NCBI RefSeq assembly: GCF_900220965.1
Contig: NZ_OBQC01000018.1
Span: forward strand, 1-64,000
DNA length: 64,000 bases
Direction: 5' to 3'
DNA from: Ureibacillus acetophenoni
GTDB taxonomy: Bacteria > Bacillota > Bacilli > Bacillales_A > Planococcaceae
The number at the start of each line of letters is the position of its first letter. The stretch's first letter is position 1. The notes beneath the pieces were generated by a model that was given only the letters and a program-made list of their open reading frames with translations, was not told the origin of the DNA and did no database searches. Made by a program: the position numbers and the translations under genes. Below, piece after piece: positions 45,648-55,259 of this stretch.

Positions 45648-46028
45648 ATGATGATTCAGATTGAGCCTGATACAGATATACCAATTTATACACAACTAAC
45701 GAATCAAATTATTGAGGGAATTGCTCGTGGCCATATTAAGCCGGGGGATTCATTACCTTCTGTTAGATCTTTTGCTGCAGACCTTGGTGTTAATATGCAC
45801 ACTGTGAATAAAAGTTATCATGAGCTTGAGAAAAAGGGAATTATTCAAATTGTTCCTAAATCAGGTGCAGTCATTATTAAACACGAAGGAATCGATGATG
45901 TAACATATCAAAAACTGAAGGAAGATGTAAAGCCGCATATTGCAGAGGCAATGGTGTTTGGTATGACAGAAGAGGATATTCAACAATTAGTGAAATCAAT
46001 TATAGTTGAACTTAAAGAAAAAAATTAA
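45648..46028 (+). CDS. GntR family transcriptional regulator, YtrA subfamily
   Basis: A 126-residue regulator with a winged HTH (QIIEGIARGHIKPGDSLPSV ... LGVNMHTVNKSYHELEKKGII) and only a short C-terminal dimerisation helix pair, as in YtrA-type members. ATG 45648 has TTGGAGAG seven bases upstream; ATG 45651 is also possible. Two membrane-protein genes follow in the same operon and are its likely targets. Confidence 0.9.
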   Translation: MMIQIEPDTDIPIYTQLTNQIIEGIARGHIKPGDSLPSVRSFAADLGVNMHTVNKSYHELEKKGIIQIVPKSGAVIIKHEGIDDVTYQKLKEDVKPHIAEAMVFGMTEEDIQQLVKSIIVELKEKN

Positions 46029-46055
46029 AAAAACAACAAAGAAGGAGGACGTTCA

Positions 46056-47162
46056 ATGTCAGTTTCATTAGTAATAAGTGCGGTTATAATTTTATTTCTT
46101 GTAATTGTGCAAACGGTAGTTCCTTATTTAGTGAAGAGAACTGTAGTATTTGGTGTGACGATTCCAGAGCAATATCTTCGAGACACCAAACTTACACAAT
46201 ATAAAAAACAGTATTCAATATTCACAATAGTTGTAGGGCTGATCGCCTTAGCAGCATATATTGGATGGGCAGCTAATAATCAACTAACTGAAGAACAGAT
46301 TATTATTGTTGGTACATTTATTGAATTTGGAATCATTATTATTAGCTTGTCTTTATATTTTTATTTTCACGGGAAAATTAAACAACTTAAACAGGTAAAT
46401 AAATGGACGGAAAATTTAAAGCAGGTGAAGGTAACGGATTTATCTATCCGCTCTCAAGATGAAATGCTACCGTGGTTTGTGTTTTTACTTCCGATGATCA
46501 TCACAATTGGTTTAATGATATATACGATAATGAATTACCATTTATTGCCTGATCTAATCCCTACACATTGGGGTCCAACTGGTGAACCTGATGCCTTTAC
46601 GGCTAAAACACCATTTACAGCAGTGCAAATGCCCGGAATGCTACTGTTAATGCAAATAATGTTTATATTCGTTCATATAGGGACAAAAAAGTCTGGCATA
46701 AAATTAAGTGCAACGAATGCATTGGCTTCGAAAAGACGACAACTTGGTATGCGAAAATATTCAAGCTGGTTATTGTTCTTTGTCAGTTTCGCAGTAACAA
46801 TCATGTTTTCTTATTTCCAACTATCAACGATTCATCCGAACTTGTTTGAAGGAACATCATTACAACTTATTATTCCATTTGGATTTTTAGCATTAGTCTT
46901 AATCGCTACGATTATCTTTTCCATTAAGGTCGGGCGATCAGATAAAGAAATTGAACCTATTATAGAGGGGGACATTACAGATATTGATGAAGATCGCTAT
47001 TGGAAGGGTGGTCTATGGTATTTCAATAAGAACGATCCATCTATTTTTGTAGAAAAGCGTTTTGGTATAGGATACACTTTAAACTTTGCAAATCCGCTAG
47101 GCTATTTAATCGTTTTAGTTCCGCTTGTAATTATCTTATTGGTTTCGTTTTTCTTAAACTGA
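46056..47162 (+). CDS. DUF1648/DUF5808-type membrane protein
   Basis: A 368-residue protein with about eight hydrophobic segments. The DUF1648 signature appears as LPDLIPTHWGPTGEPDAF near residue 170, and the DUF5808 segment WKGGLWYFNKNDPSIFVEKRFG near residue 312. Such proteins often sit behind short GntR regulators, as here (27 bases apart, AAGGAGGAC site). Relatives include SdpI-type immunity proteins, which share the DUF1648 region; a protective role against a membrane toxin is speculative. Confidence 0.82.
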   Translation: MSVSLVISAVIILFLVIVQTVVPYLVKRTVVFGVTIPEQYLRDTKLTQYKKQYSIFTIVVGLIALAAYIGWAANNQLTEEQIIIVGTFIEFGIIIISLSLYFYFHGKIKQLKQVNKWTENLKQVKVTDLSIRSQDEMLPWFVFLLPMIITIGLMIYTIMNYHLLPDLIPTHWGPTGEPDAFTAKTPFTAVQMPGMLLLMQIMFIFVHIGTKKSGIKLSATNALASKRRQLGMRKYSSWLLFFVSFAVTIMFSYFQLSTIHPNLFEGTSLQLIIPFGFLALVLIATIIFSIKVGRSDKEIEPIIEGDITDIDEDRYWKGGLWYFNKNDPSIFVEKRFGIGYTLNFANPLGYLIVLVPLVIILLVSFFLN

Positions 47163-47178
47163 TATAGGGGAGATTGCC

Positions 47179-47973
47179 TTGAAATTGAAACTAGACTTCA
47201 AGATTGCTTTATTGTTAGCTGTAATTTGTTTTATCGGGGGATTGTTAATAATCCCCTACTCATTTAATGCATTACAGAGTCTTTTACCTGCAGAATTTGA
47301 AAAAGCAATCGCTTCAATTACAATGCCTTTTCCGATTCTAATGTTAGTTAGTGCTCTTCAGGTGGGAATCGTAACTTTAATTCTTGCTTTTATAGGGTTA
47401 AAAGTAGCTCGTAAAGCTGGATTTTCTATTGCTATATTAGATGCTCTCTTTAATAAAGAAAAGATTCTTATCGATAAAGCGGGAATGCTATTAGCCATTG
47501 TGTTTGGTGCTATTACAGCGTTTACCCTTTCAGGTGGGGATTATTTCTACTTTCAATACAAAATTGAGGCAATTGCTCAAACTGAACAAAAATTTTCCCT
47601 CATTGGTTTAGCAGCAGGTGCTTTATACGGTGGGGTATTTGAGGAAGTATTGTTAAGATTGTTGTTTATGAGTATAGTTATTTGGATCTTCTTAATAATC
47701 ACAAGAAAAACTTTTGGTACGTTAAATCCTGCATTTTTCTGGTTTGCTATCATTCTAGCAGCAGTGCTATTTGCAGTGGGTCATTTACCAGCAACAGAAG
47801 TTTACTTTGGAGAATTGAACAGTACCTTAATTGTTCGAAGTTTATTATTAAATGGTATTGGTGGAATCTTTTTTGGTTACCTTTATTGGAAAAAAGGTTT
47901 GGAATATGCAATAGTAGCCCATATGTTTTCGCATATTTGGTTACAAATCGTCTTCATCCCTATCTTCTATTAA
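47179..47973 (+). CDS. CPBP family intramembrane metalloprotease
   Basis: A 264-residue protein with about seven membrane helices and the Abi/CPBP (CAAX-protease-like) motifs: EEVLLR (Glu-Glu-x-x-x-Arg, near residue 155), FAVGHL and a C-terminal HMFSHIW. The start is TTG 47179 with AGGGGAGA. It is the last gene of the GntR operon, 16 bases after the DUF1648 gene. Some CPBP proteins give bacteriocin immunity, which would fit the SdpI-like neighbour. Confidence 0.85.
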   Translation: MKLKLDFKIALLLAVICFIGGLLIIPYSFNALQSLLPAEFEKAIASITMPFPILMLVSALQVGIVTLILAFIGLKVARKAGFSIAILDALFNKEKILIDKAGMLLAIVFGAITAFTLSGGDYFYFQYKIEAIAQTEQKFSLIGLAAGALYGGVFEEVLLRLLFMSIVIWIFLIITRKTFGTLNPAFFWFAIILAAVLFAVGHLPATEVYFGELNSTLIVRSLLLNGIGGIFFGYLYWKKGLEYAIVAHMFSHIWLQIVFIPIFY

Positions 47974-47981
47974 ATTTTTAA

Positions 47982-48024
47982 AAAACATCCTACTTACTAG
48001 ATTAATAGCAGGTAGGATGTTTTA
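47982..48024. terminator. bidirectional terminator between convergent genes
   Basis: A 12-bp stem (47982-47993 with 48012-48023) starting AAAACATCC and ending GGATGTTTT. Confidence 0.85.
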
Positions 48025-48027
48025 TTT

Positions 48028-49290
48028 TTATGAAATTGTAGAAACATCTCCGATTTGAGTTGCGTTCTCTTTTTGTTGTTGTTTCTTTAATTTTCTTACA
48101 TCAAAGCGAATCCACAATGAAATACATAATGAAATACCGATTAATAATGAGAATAAATAGAATACAGGCACGTAACTATTTGTTGCATTACGGATTGTTG
48201 TAACGATAATTGGACCGAAAATTCCACCTAAAGACCAAGTCGTTAATAAGTAACCGTGAATAACGCCAAGTTGTTTTGTACCAAATAAATCACTTGCAAA
48301 TGCAGGAAGATTTGAGAATCCTCCGCCATAACAGCTAACTACAAGGAAAATGAATAATTGGAATAGAATGACGTTCGTTGTAAATGGAAGTGTAACGAAA
48401 GTAATTAACTGAATGACAAAGAAAATTACGAATACGTTATGTCTTCCGATATAATCTGAAGCGGCAGCCCAAAGTAATCGGCCCCCTCCATTGAATAAGC
48501 CCATTAAACCAACCATTGTTGCAGCTCCTGCCACAGATAACCCTACAATTTCTTGAGCCATTGGAGACGCTACAGAAATCATCATAATACCTGCTGTTAC
48601 ATTCACCAAGTGCATAGACCAAAGCATCCAGAAATGTTTAGTTTTCACAGCTTCTCTTGCAGAAAGTTGTCCAAGTGGTTGAATCCCCTTAGATGAACTT
48701 GCGTACTTATCTACTGAAGTGTTCACAGCTGGCGGTGCGATATAAAGAGCACCAATTATCATTAAAACAAAGTAACTAATACCTAAAATGAAGTAAGTAT
48801 TTGAAATACTAACAGTTTCCATTAAATATGTAGCAACAGGTGCTGTAAGTAGTGCGCCTGATCCAAAACCAAGTACTGCCATCCCAGTTGCTAACCCTCT
48901 GCGATCTGGGAACCATTTTACTAAAGTTGAAACTGGAGCGATGTAACCAATACCCATACCTAAACCACTTAACACCCCATATGTTAACCAATAAAGGACT
49001 ATAGAGTCTGATAGAATTGCGATCCCTGAACCTGCTTGTCCAGCTCCAAAAAGTACAGCTGCGACCATTGCTGATTTACGTGGCCCTAATTTCTCTACCA
49101 AACTACCGAATAGTGCTGCAGCAAATCCTGCTAACCCCATCATTATCGTAAATGCGATCGTTACTTCTGTAGTTCCCCATCCCATTTGCTCCGTAATTGG
49201 ATTTTTATAAACGCTATATGCGTATGCACCACCAATAGATAAATGAATAGCAATAGCTGAAAGTGCAATTAACCATCTATTTTTATTCAT
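48028..49290 (-). CDS. OFA (oxalate/formate antiporter) family MFS transporter
   Basis: A 420-residue 12-helix transporter. The N terminus IHLSIGGAYAYSVYKNPI, VEKLGPRKS in loop 2-3, and the GLGMGIGYIAPVSTLVKWFPDRRGLATG segment are hallmarks of the OxlT-like OFA family, which moves small carboxylates (oxalate/formate, lactate, pyruvate). The substrate is not determinable. It is monocistronic, with an unusual inverted repeat in its upstream region. Confidence 0.9.
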   Translation of the reverse strand: MNKNRWLIALSAIAIHLSIGGAYAYSVYKNPITEQMGWGTTEVTIAFTIMMGLAGFAAALFGSLVEKLGPRKSAMVAAVLFGAGQAGSGIAILSDSIVLYWLTYGVLSGLGMGIGYIAPVSTLVKWFPDRRGLATGMAVLGFGSGALLTAPVATYLMETVSISNTYFILGISYFVLMIIGALYIAPPAVNTSVDKYASSSKGIQPLGQLSAREAVKTKHFWMLWSMHLVNVTAGIMMISVASPMAQEIVGLSVAGAATMVGLMGLFNGGGRLLWAAASDYIGRHNVFVIFFVIQLITFVTLPFTTNVILFQLFIFLVVSCYGGGFSNLPAFASDLFGTKQLGVIHGYLLTTWSLGGIFGPIIVTTIRNATNSYVPVFYLFSLLIGISLCISLWIRFDVRKLKKQQQKENATQIGDVSTIS

Positions 49291-49327
49291 AGTTTCTCTT
49301 TCAACCCCTTATTTTCTAACATTGGAA

Positions 49328-49401
49328 TTTTTCGCGAATAATTCTTGTATAAAAACATAACATTTTTCAAAATAACATTGCAACAAGAATTTTCGCAAAA
49401 A
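49328..49401 (-). promoter_or_regulatory. long inverted repeat in the OFA transporter upstream region
   Basis: A 21-base arm at 49328-49348 and a 19-base arm at 49383-49401 are near-perfect complements (two extra bases in the left arm), separated by 34 AT-rich bases that hold two ATAACATT copies. The left arm contains the palindrome TTCGCGAA. It could be a looped operator or a leader hairpin. Confidence 0.5.
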
Positions 49402-49682
49402 TACTTTCCTTAAATAGAAATTTTATAGATTGAAAGAGAAAATATCTGTTTTACTGTTTTATAACAGTATGTGAATAGGGTGGTCGAAACCTTATGTATA
49501 GCGGTGTTTCATTGTACTATTTGAAGAATGGTACAGGGGCGGATAGGTCTAAAGTAGAAAAAATAAGTTTTAGGTAAAAAATAATGATTTTTTCTAGAGT
49601 ATTTACTAGTAATATAATTTTAAGTGTTGGATATAAATGTAAAACACTATACTATAATCACGTTTTATAGATGTATAAAAAT
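49402..49682. other. intergenic region, no gene recognised
   Basis: About 280 AT-rich bases between two minus-strand genes. A small dyad ACTGTT-TTAT-AACAGT lies at 49453-49468. Nothing else was identified. Confidence 0.4.
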
Positions 49683-49721
49683 ACAAAAGGTGGAAATGAA
49701 ATTGTATAATTTATCTCCACC
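49683..49721 (-). terminator. intrinsic terminator after rlmD
   Basis: AGGTGGA (49688-49694) pairs with TCCACCT (49715-49721), with AAATT/AATTT inside; T-rich on the minus-strand exit. Confidence 0.7.
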
Positions 49722-49731
49722 TGTTAGATAT

Positions 49732-51111
49732 TTATTTATTTTTTAAATGCATCTTAGCAACAATTTCTACCCTTGCAGTTTGAGGGAACATATCTACTGG
49801 TTGAATGTATTCAACAGTATATAGTTTTGTTAATTCAGCCAAATCCTTCGCAAAAGTGGAAGGGTTGCAAGACGTATATACGAAACGTTTAGGTTTTATT
49901 TTTAACACAGTTTTAATAAAGCTAGGAGCAAGACCTGTGCGCGGAGGGTCAACTGTGATCACATCTGGAACAAAACCTTCGCGACGCCATTTTTCAAGCC
50001 ATTCTTCTGCAGTACCTGTATAGTATTTAGCGTGTTTAAATCCATGATTACGAGCATTCTTCTTCGCATCGATAATACTTTCAGGAACAACGTCCATGCC
50101 TCGAACTTCTTTTGCATCTTTAGCTAGCCATAATCCAATTGTTCCCACACCACAATATGCATCAACGACTGTTTCTTTTCCTGTCAGTTCAGCAGCTTTT
50201 TTGATTTCATCATATAAATGGACAGTTTGCTCTGGGTTAAGCTGGAAAAATGCTCTTGATGAAAGATCGAATGCAAGCTCACCTAGTTTTTCATGTATTG
50301 TTTCTTTCCCGTATAAGGTAATTGTTTCATCACCAAAAATAAGCGATGTCTTTTCTCGATTCACATTTTGTGTGATTGACACGATGCTAGGGTCAATTTT
50401 TAACATTCTTTCAATGAGTTCCTCTTTATGTGGTAGTTCTTTTCTAGTTGTCACAAGACAAACTTGAGTTTCACCTGTTGAAATACCTGTTCGTACAACA
50501 ATTGTACGAACTAAACCATTTAAAGATTTTCCGTCATATATGGAGATATTTAATTTTTGTAGAATTTTACGTGTGCCAACTGTAATTTTTGATGTAAGCG
50601 GATGTTGAACTGCACAATCGTTAATGTTTAGTAATTTATTTGTCCCTTCTACATATAGACCGGCATATACTCGTTTTCCTTCTTTGCGAACTTGGAAAGA
50701 GCTTTTATTTCGGTAGTGCCAAGGATCGTCCATACCAATTGTTGGTCGAACATCTAGTGAATCTGCAATTGGCTTCACATATTTTTCCAGAGATTGAACG
50801 ACCATGTCACGCTTTTCTTTTAATTGACCTTCATATGTTAAGTGCTGAAGTTGACATCCTCCACATTCTGCATATACCGGACAACTTGGTTCTTGTCGAT
50901 ATGGTGATGTCGTTCGTATGTTTAAGACTTCTGCTTCTGCAAAGCTTCGTTGTACGTTCGTAACTTTTACAGTTACTACTTCACCTGGTAAAGCTCCTTT
51001 CACAAACACAACATTGCGTTTGAAAAAGCCTACACCTTCACCATTTATTCCTAATCGTTTTATCGTTAAAGGAAATTTTTGACCAATTTCCATTATTACT
51101 TTGTTACTCAA
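49732..51111 (-). CDS. rlmD: 23S rRNA (uracil-C5)-methyltransferase, RlmD/RlmCD family
   Basis: A 459-residue SAM-dependent RNA methyltransferase. An N-terminal TRAM domain (about 10-65) is followed by [4Fe-4S] cysteines ([10 protein letters not shown] plus a Cys near 165), SAM motifs ([16 protein letters not shown]) and the catalytic cysteine in [12 protein letters not shown] near the C terminus. Length equals B. subtilis RlmCD (YefA), which methylates both U747 and U1939, but this could be the paralogue YfjO type. The start is TTG 51111 with GAAGGACG upstream; ATG 51093 is the alternative. Confidence 0.88.
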   Translation of the reverse strand: MSNKVIMEIGQKFPLTIKRLGINGEGVGFFKRNVVFVKGALPGEVVTVKVTNVQRSFAEAEVLNIRTTSPYRQEPSCPVYAECGGCQLQHLTYEGQLKEKRDMVVQSLEKYVKPIADSLDVRPTIGMDDPWHYRNKSSFQVRKEGKRVYAGLYVEGTNKLLNINDCAVQHPLTSKITVGTRKILQKLNISIYDGKSLNGLVRTIVVRTGISTGETQVCLVTTRKELPHKEELIERMLKIDPSIVSITQNVNREKTSLIFGDETITLYGKETIHEKLGELAFDLSSRAFFQLNPEQTVHLYDEIKKAAELTGKETVVDAYCGVGTIGLWLAKDAKEVRGMDVVPESIIDAKKNARNHGFKHAKYYTGTAEEWLEKWRREGFVPDVITVDPPRTGLAPSFIKTVLKIKPKRFVYTSCNPSTFAKDLAELTKLYTVEYIQPVDMFPQTARVEIVAKMHLKNK

Positions 51112-51279
51112 GCTTTTTCACGTCCTTCATTTGAACTTCTTCTACTTTATATCGGAAATATAGACTAAAGCAAGTGAAGAAAATTCTCCAAATATTATTA
51201 AAAGTATAATATTACTCAAGTATTTATACTCGCATTTACTTCGATTTCGTGATATTGTAATAGCAATCGAATATTATTG

Positions 51280-51403
51280 TCCTTCGGGGTCGGGTGAAAT
51301 TCCCAATCGACGGTGATGAAGCAATTCTAAGCCCGTGAGCTCTATTCGAGCAGGATTTGGTGCGAATCCAAAGCCGACAGTTAAAGTCTGGATGGGAGAA
51401 GGA
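51280..51403 (+). promoter_or_regulatory. FMN riboswitch (RFN element)
   Basis: All conserved blocks of the RFN aptamer are present in order: CCTTCGGGGTCGGGTGAAAT at 51281, a CGACGGTGAT block, AAGCCCGTGAGC, GCAGGATTTGGTG, CCAAAGCCGACAG, and the closing GGATGGGAGAAGG at 51390-51402, which pairs back to the start. It controls the ribE-ribB-ribH operon by FMN-dependent attenuation through the hairpin at 51478. Confidence 0.97.
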
Positions 51404-51477
51404 TGTAAATGTAAAAAGCTATTAATCATTTATTAATGGTTTAATTTCTTATTGCATTTTAGCATGTAACGGACACT

Positions 51478-51506
51478 CCCACTTAATTTTTTTAAGTGGG
51501 CTTTTG
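51478..51506 (+). terminator. riboswitch-controlled terminator
   Basis: A perfect 9-bp stem, CCCACTTAA (51478-51486) with TTAAGTGGG (51492-51500), then CTTTTGTTTG. A second hairpin of the CTTTTTGAA/TTCAAAAAG type follows at about 51521-51546 with its own T-run. Confidence 0.82.
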
Positions 51507-51711
51507 TTTGTTTTAAAACTCTTTTTGAATGTATTTCAAAAAGGCTTTTTAGTCATGCAAGTATTTAATAAACTCCCAAAACCTCTTAGGCAAACAATGC
51601 TTAAGTGGTTTTTATTTTGCTTTTTTGTAAATACAAAGAAAAGCAAGGGAGACAATGGTATTTCGGTCAATCGTTAAACACCAATTTACAAAATTAAGTA
51701 GAGGTGAAGTT

Positions 51712-52350
51712 ATGTTTACGGGAATTATAGAAGAGATAGGAAAAGTAACTGCAATTAAAAAAGATTCAACAAGCATGGAACTTACACTACATTGTCCCAA
51801 AATATTAACAGATGCCCACCTAGGAGATAGTATTTCGGTTAATGGTGTTTGCCTAACGATAACCAATTTACAAAATGAGCAAATGACTGTGGATGTTATG
51901 CCAGAGACTGTAAAAGCTACGAATATACATCAACTTAAAATTGGTGATCCAGTTAATTTAGAACGAGCGATGGCAGCCAATGGTCGATTTGGAGGACATT
52001 TTGTTTCAGGACATGTTGATGGATCAGGAATAATCCGTGGTATTAAACCTGTATCTAATGCGGTTTATATTGAAATTGGCATATCAAAGGAACTTGCTGA
52101 AAATTGCATTCCAAGAGGGTCAATTACAATAGACGGTACAAGTTTGACGATTTTTAATGTGACGGAGCAAAGTGTAACAATCTCACTGATTCCACATACT
52201 TTCTCTGAGACGATATTAGGAATGAAAAAAGTCGGAGATCAAGTAAATATTGAAACAGATTTACTTGGTAAATATATACAACATCATATAAAAAATAAAG
52301 AAAATCAATCAAATATTACGCTCGATTTTCTAAGACAGCATGGATTCTAA
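51712..52350 (+). CDS. ribE: riboflavin synthase, alpha chain
   Basis: A 212-residue enzyme that dismutates two 6,7-dimethyl-8-ribityllumazines to riboflavin. It has two repeated lumazine-binding barrels (MFTGIIEEIGKV ... GVCLTI, then GHVDGSGII ... TIDGTSLTI). ATG 51712 is used because the conserved N terminus MFTGIIEE begins there and AGAGGTGA lies upstream; the frame is open from 51655 with a poorly spaced site. No ribD precedes it, unlike the B. subtilis operon. Confidence 0.95.
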   Translation: MFTGIIEEIGKVTAIKKDSTSMELTLHCPKILTDAHLGDSISVNGVCLTITNLQNEQMTVDVMPETVKATNIHQLKIGDPVNLERAMAANGRFGGHFVSGHVDGSGIIRGIKPVSNAVYIEIGISKELAENCIPRGSITIDGTSLTIFNVTEQSVTISLIPHTFSETILGMKKVGDQVNIETDLLGKYIQHHIKNKENQSNITLDFLRQHGF

Positions 52351-52365
52351 AAGGTGGTGGCTTGT

Positions 52366-52980
52366 GTGTTAGATAATATTAAAGATGCTATAGAAGACTT
52401 AAAACAAGGAAAGTTAATAATAGTTGTAGATGATGAAAATCGTGAAAATGAAGGCGATCTAGTCGCTTTAGCTGAATTTGCAACACCGGAAAATATTAAT
52501 TTCATGGCAACTTATGGACGAGGATTAATTTGTACACCGATAACAGAAGAGTTAGCAAATCAACTTCACTTTAATTCAATGGTAGAAAATAATACAGATA
52601 ATCACCAAACAGCATTTACAGTGAGTATTGATCATATCGAAACGACAACAGGAATTAGTGCGTATGAGCGTTCATTTACGATTCAACAATTAATGAATCT
52701 AAGTGCAAAACCTGAACATTTTCGTAGACCAGGTCATGTATTTCCGCTTGTAGCAAAACCGAATGGAGTAATCGAAAGACCAGGACATACAGAAGCAGCT
52801 GTAGATTTAGCAACACTTTGTGGAAGTTTCCCAGCAGGTGTTATTTGTGAAATTATGGCGGATGATGGCACGATGTTACGTCTAGATGGTTTATTGGAAT
52901 ACGCTAAAAAACACGATTTAAAAATAATTTCGATTGCTGATTTAGTTCAGTATCGTTTACGAAATGAAAACTTAGTATAA
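52366..52980 (+). CDS. ribB: 3,4-dihydroxy-2-butanone-4-phosphate synthase (RibB only)
   Basis: A 204-residue enzyme converting ribulose 5-phosphate to the four-carbon riboflavin precursor. The acidic loop [17 protein letters not shown]-type [11 protein letters not shown], and [11 protein letters not shown] motifs are intact. The GTP cyclohydrolase II domain that forms RibBA in B. subtilis is missing; the protein stops right after the RibB domain. GTG 52366 is preferred, with AAGGTGG eight bases upstream. It lies between ribE and ribH with short gaps. Confidence 0.93.
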   Translation: MLDNIKDAIEDLKQGKLIIVVDDENRENEGDLVALAEFATPENINFMATYGRGLICTPITEELANQLHFNSMVENNTDNHQTAFTVSIDHIETTTGISAYERSFTIQQLMNLSAKPEHFRRPGHVFPLVAKPNGVIERPGHTEAAVDLATLCGSFPAGVICEIMADDGTMLRLDGLLEYAKKHDLKIISIADLVQYRLRNENLV

Positions 52981-52996
52981 AAGGAGACATAAAAAA

Positions 52997-53464
52997 ATGG
53001 GTAGAACATTTGAAGCACAATTAATAGGTACAGATTTAAAAGTTGGAATTGTAGTAGGTCGATTTAATGAGTTTATAACATCAAAATTAGTATCTGGTGC
53101 ATTAGATGGTTTAAAAAGACATGGAGTAAATGAAGAAAATATAGACGTTGCGTGGGTTCCAGGTGCATTTGAACTACCATTTATCGCAAAACAGATGGTG
53201 GAGACAGGAAATTACGATGCAGTAATTGCGTTAGGTACAGTTATTCGTGGAGCTACTAGTCATTACGATTATGTAAATAACGAAGCAGCTAAAGGAATTG
53301 CTAAAGTATCATTGGACGCAAATGTACCTGTAATTTTTGGTTTAGTGACAACTGAAAACATCGAGCAAGCGATTGAACGTGCAGGAACAAAAGCAGGAAA
53401 TAAGGGATATGATTCAGCTGTATCCGCTATTGAAATGGCAAACTTAAAGAAAATGTTTAAGTAA
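52997..53464 (+). CDS. ribH: 6,7-dimethyl-8-ribityllumazine synthase
   Basis: A 155-residue lumazine synthase, condensing the RibB product with the ribitylaminopyrimidine; it normally assembles as a 60-mer capsid. Key segments: [35 protein letters not shown] (catalytic His) and [20 protein letters not shown] lies before the ATG, 16 bases after ribB. Last gene of the FMN-controlled operon. Confidence 0.96.
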   Translation: MGRTFEAQLIGTDLKVGIVVGRFNEFITSKLVSGALDGLKRHGVNEENIDVAWVPGAFELPFIAKQMVETGNYDAVIALGTVIRGATSHYDYVNNEAAKGIAKVSLDANVPVIFGLVTTENIEQAIERAGTKAGNKGYDSAVSAIEMANLKKMFK

Positions 53465-53466
53465 GT

Positions 53467-53499
53467 AAAAAAGGGATCTTATCGTAAGGTCCCTTTTTC
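53467..53499. terminator. terminator between ribH and pdaA
   Basis: AAAAAGGGA (from 53467) and CTTA pair with TAAG and TCCCTTTTT (to about 53498), with a central TCG loop; usable in both directions. Confidence 0.85.
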
Positions 53500-53509
53500 T
53501 ATGCTGTAT

Positions 53510-54310
53510 TTAATTCTTTTTAGTTTCCAATGCATGATCTAGTACAAGATTATCTAGAGAATCAAATGTATACCCTTGTTTCTTCGCTTCTTGAATAAAC
53601 TTCGGTAAACCTTCTGCATTGTGCTTTGCTACGGTATGCAATAAAATGACAGCACCCGGATGCAATTGTTTCATAAGTTCGTTATATGCGTAATCTCCGC
53701 TTTTCGTTGAATTTCGATCCCAATCTACAAAAGCGATGGACCAGAAAATGTGACGGTACCCGTGTTTATTACCAACTTCAAGAACTTTTTCGCTAAAGAT
53801 TCCCTCTGGCGGTCGGGCATAGTGAGTGCGTTCAACGCCAGTATATTCTTTTAGGACATTATCAAAGTCTTCCCATTCTTTTACCATTTCTTCTTCTGAA
53901 AGTCTCGCCATATTCGGGTGGCCATAAGAATGATTCCCAATTATGTGTCCATCATCGACCATTCTTTTCACGAGATCAGTTGCGCTTTTTACATAATGTC
54001 CAGTTAAGAAAAATGTTGCAGGTACATTTTCTTGTTTCAATGTATCAAGAATACTTTCGGTATAACCATTTTCAAAACCGTTATCGAATGTTAAGTAAAT
54101 GACTTTTTTGTCTGGTTTTCCTTTGTACAGTGAGTCATGCTTTTTTAGAACAGACTCTAGTTCACCACCAACATTTACAGGTTCGCCATTCGTCGATTTT
54201 TTAAATCCCCAACTGTATTCTTTTGCGTTTGCGACGGATGGATTTGATACAAATGCAATTATAACTGTAATGATTATAAGTAAAGTATTTATTATATGTT
54301 TTTTCCGCAT
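53510..54310 (-). CDS. pdaA: polysaccharide deacetylase PdaA, delta-lactam-biosynthetic de-N-acetylase
   Basis: A 266-residue secreted NodB-fold enzyme that removes the N-acetyl group from muramic acid, needed for muramic delta-lactam in spore cortex. It has a signal peptide (about 1-30, ending SVANA), then YSWGFK, the NodB motif TFDNGFENG (Asp-Asn, as in PdaA), NHSYGHPN metal histidines, ARPPEG and LLHT. ATG 54310 has AAAGGAGGTCC upstream. It implies an endospore former; sigma-G control is expected but no promoter was resolved. Confidence 0.92.
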   Translation of the reverse strand: MRKKHIINTLLIIITVIIAFVSNPSVANAKEYSWGFKKSTNGEPVNVGGELESVLKKHDSLYKGKPDKKVIYLTFDNGFENGYTESILDTLKQENVPATFFLTGHYVKSATDLVKRMVDDGHIIGNHSYGHPNMARLSEEEMVKEWEDFDNVLKEYTGVERTHYARPPEGIFSEKVLEVGNKHGYRHIFWSIAFVDWDRNSTKSGDYAYNELMKQLHPGAVILLHTVAKHNAEGLPKFIQEAKKQGYTFDSLDNLVLDHALETKKN

Positions 54311-54457
54311 AGTAAATGGACCTCCTTTTGTCAAAATTAGATTGTGCTAAAAATGAATCATTATGCGGTGCTACATTGGTAGGAAAAAATACCAAGGAAT
54401 ACTTCAAATGAAACATCAGAAAAAACAATGTATACTAGGCTTTAAAGGAGTGTTTCT

Positions 54458-55258
54458 ATGCAAGTTATTTCAAAGATTACTCGGCAGAAAAAAAATGACC
54501 AGCGATATAATATATATTTAAATGAACAATATGCCTTTGCAGTCGATGAATCTACTCTTATAAAGTTTGGTTTAACAAAAGGAAAAATACTCGAGCCATT
54601 TGATATCGATGAAATTACATATGAAGATGAAATTGCCAAAGCGTTCAATAGAGGTTTGAATTTTTTAAGTTATCAAATGCGTAGTGAATATGAAGTAAAA
54701 AAGAAGTTGTTGGATGCAGGCTTTGGAGAAGCAGTAGTGCTAGAAGCGATTCGAAAACTTGAGAAACTTGGATTTTTGAATGACGAAACATATTCAAAAG
54801 CACTTCTTGAAACGAAAAAGAAAACAGCAAAAAAGGGTCCTAAAGCGATTAAGCAAGATTTAATTAAAAAGGGAATCGATAAAGAAACCCAAGAAAAAGT
54901 GCTAAACACCTTTACATATGATGAACAACTAAAAATTGCATTGTCTCTAGCAGAGAAAACAGCTAAAGCAAATGCAAAAAAAACTCCGATGCAAGTAAAA
55001 CAAAAAATCCAAGAGTTTTTGTCTCGAAAAGGATACTCTTTTGATATTATCAATGAGATACTTGACCAAATTGACCTAGAGCGAGAAGATGATGATTGGC
55101 AACATATCGTTAGTCTTCAAGGGGAAAAAATATGGAAGAAATATAGTGCGAAATTTACAGATAATGAACTTCGGATGAAAGTTAAACAAGCCTTATATCA
55201 AAAAGGTTTTCCTATAGAGGTAATTGATCAGTTTATAGAGGAAAAGGAGAGCGAATAG
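54458..55258 (+). CDS. recX: recombination regulator RecX
   Basis: A 266-residue, nearly all-helical modulator of RecA filaments. The triple-helix RecX repeats are seen as LNFLSYQMRSEYEVKKKLLDAGF, GFLNDETYSKALLE and later KQALYQKGFPIEVIDQFI. The length is the long Bacillales form. AAAGGAG precedes the ATG. yfhH follows after one base and yfhJ after that, so the three form an operon in the same order as B. subtilis. Confidence 0.93.
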   Translation: MQVISKITRQKKNDQRYNIYLNEQYAFAVDESTLIKFGLTKGKILEPFDIDEITYEDEIAKAFNRGLNFLSYQMRSEYEVKKKLLDAGFGEAVVLEAIRKLEKLGFLNDETYSKALLETKKKTAKKGPKAIKQDLIKKGIDKETQEKVLNTFTYDEQLKIALSLAEKTAKANAKKTPMQVKQKIQEFLSRKGYSFDIINEILDQIDLEREDDDWQHIVSLQGEKIWKKYSAKFTDNELRMKVKQALYQKGFPIEVIDQFIEEKESE

Positions 55259-55259
55259 T

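Noticed and set aside
49453..49468. Small dyad ACTGTT-TTAT-AACAGT as an operator
   Set aside because: It lies over 160 bases from the OFA gene start with no promoter elements nearby; short AT-rich dyads of this size are common by chance.
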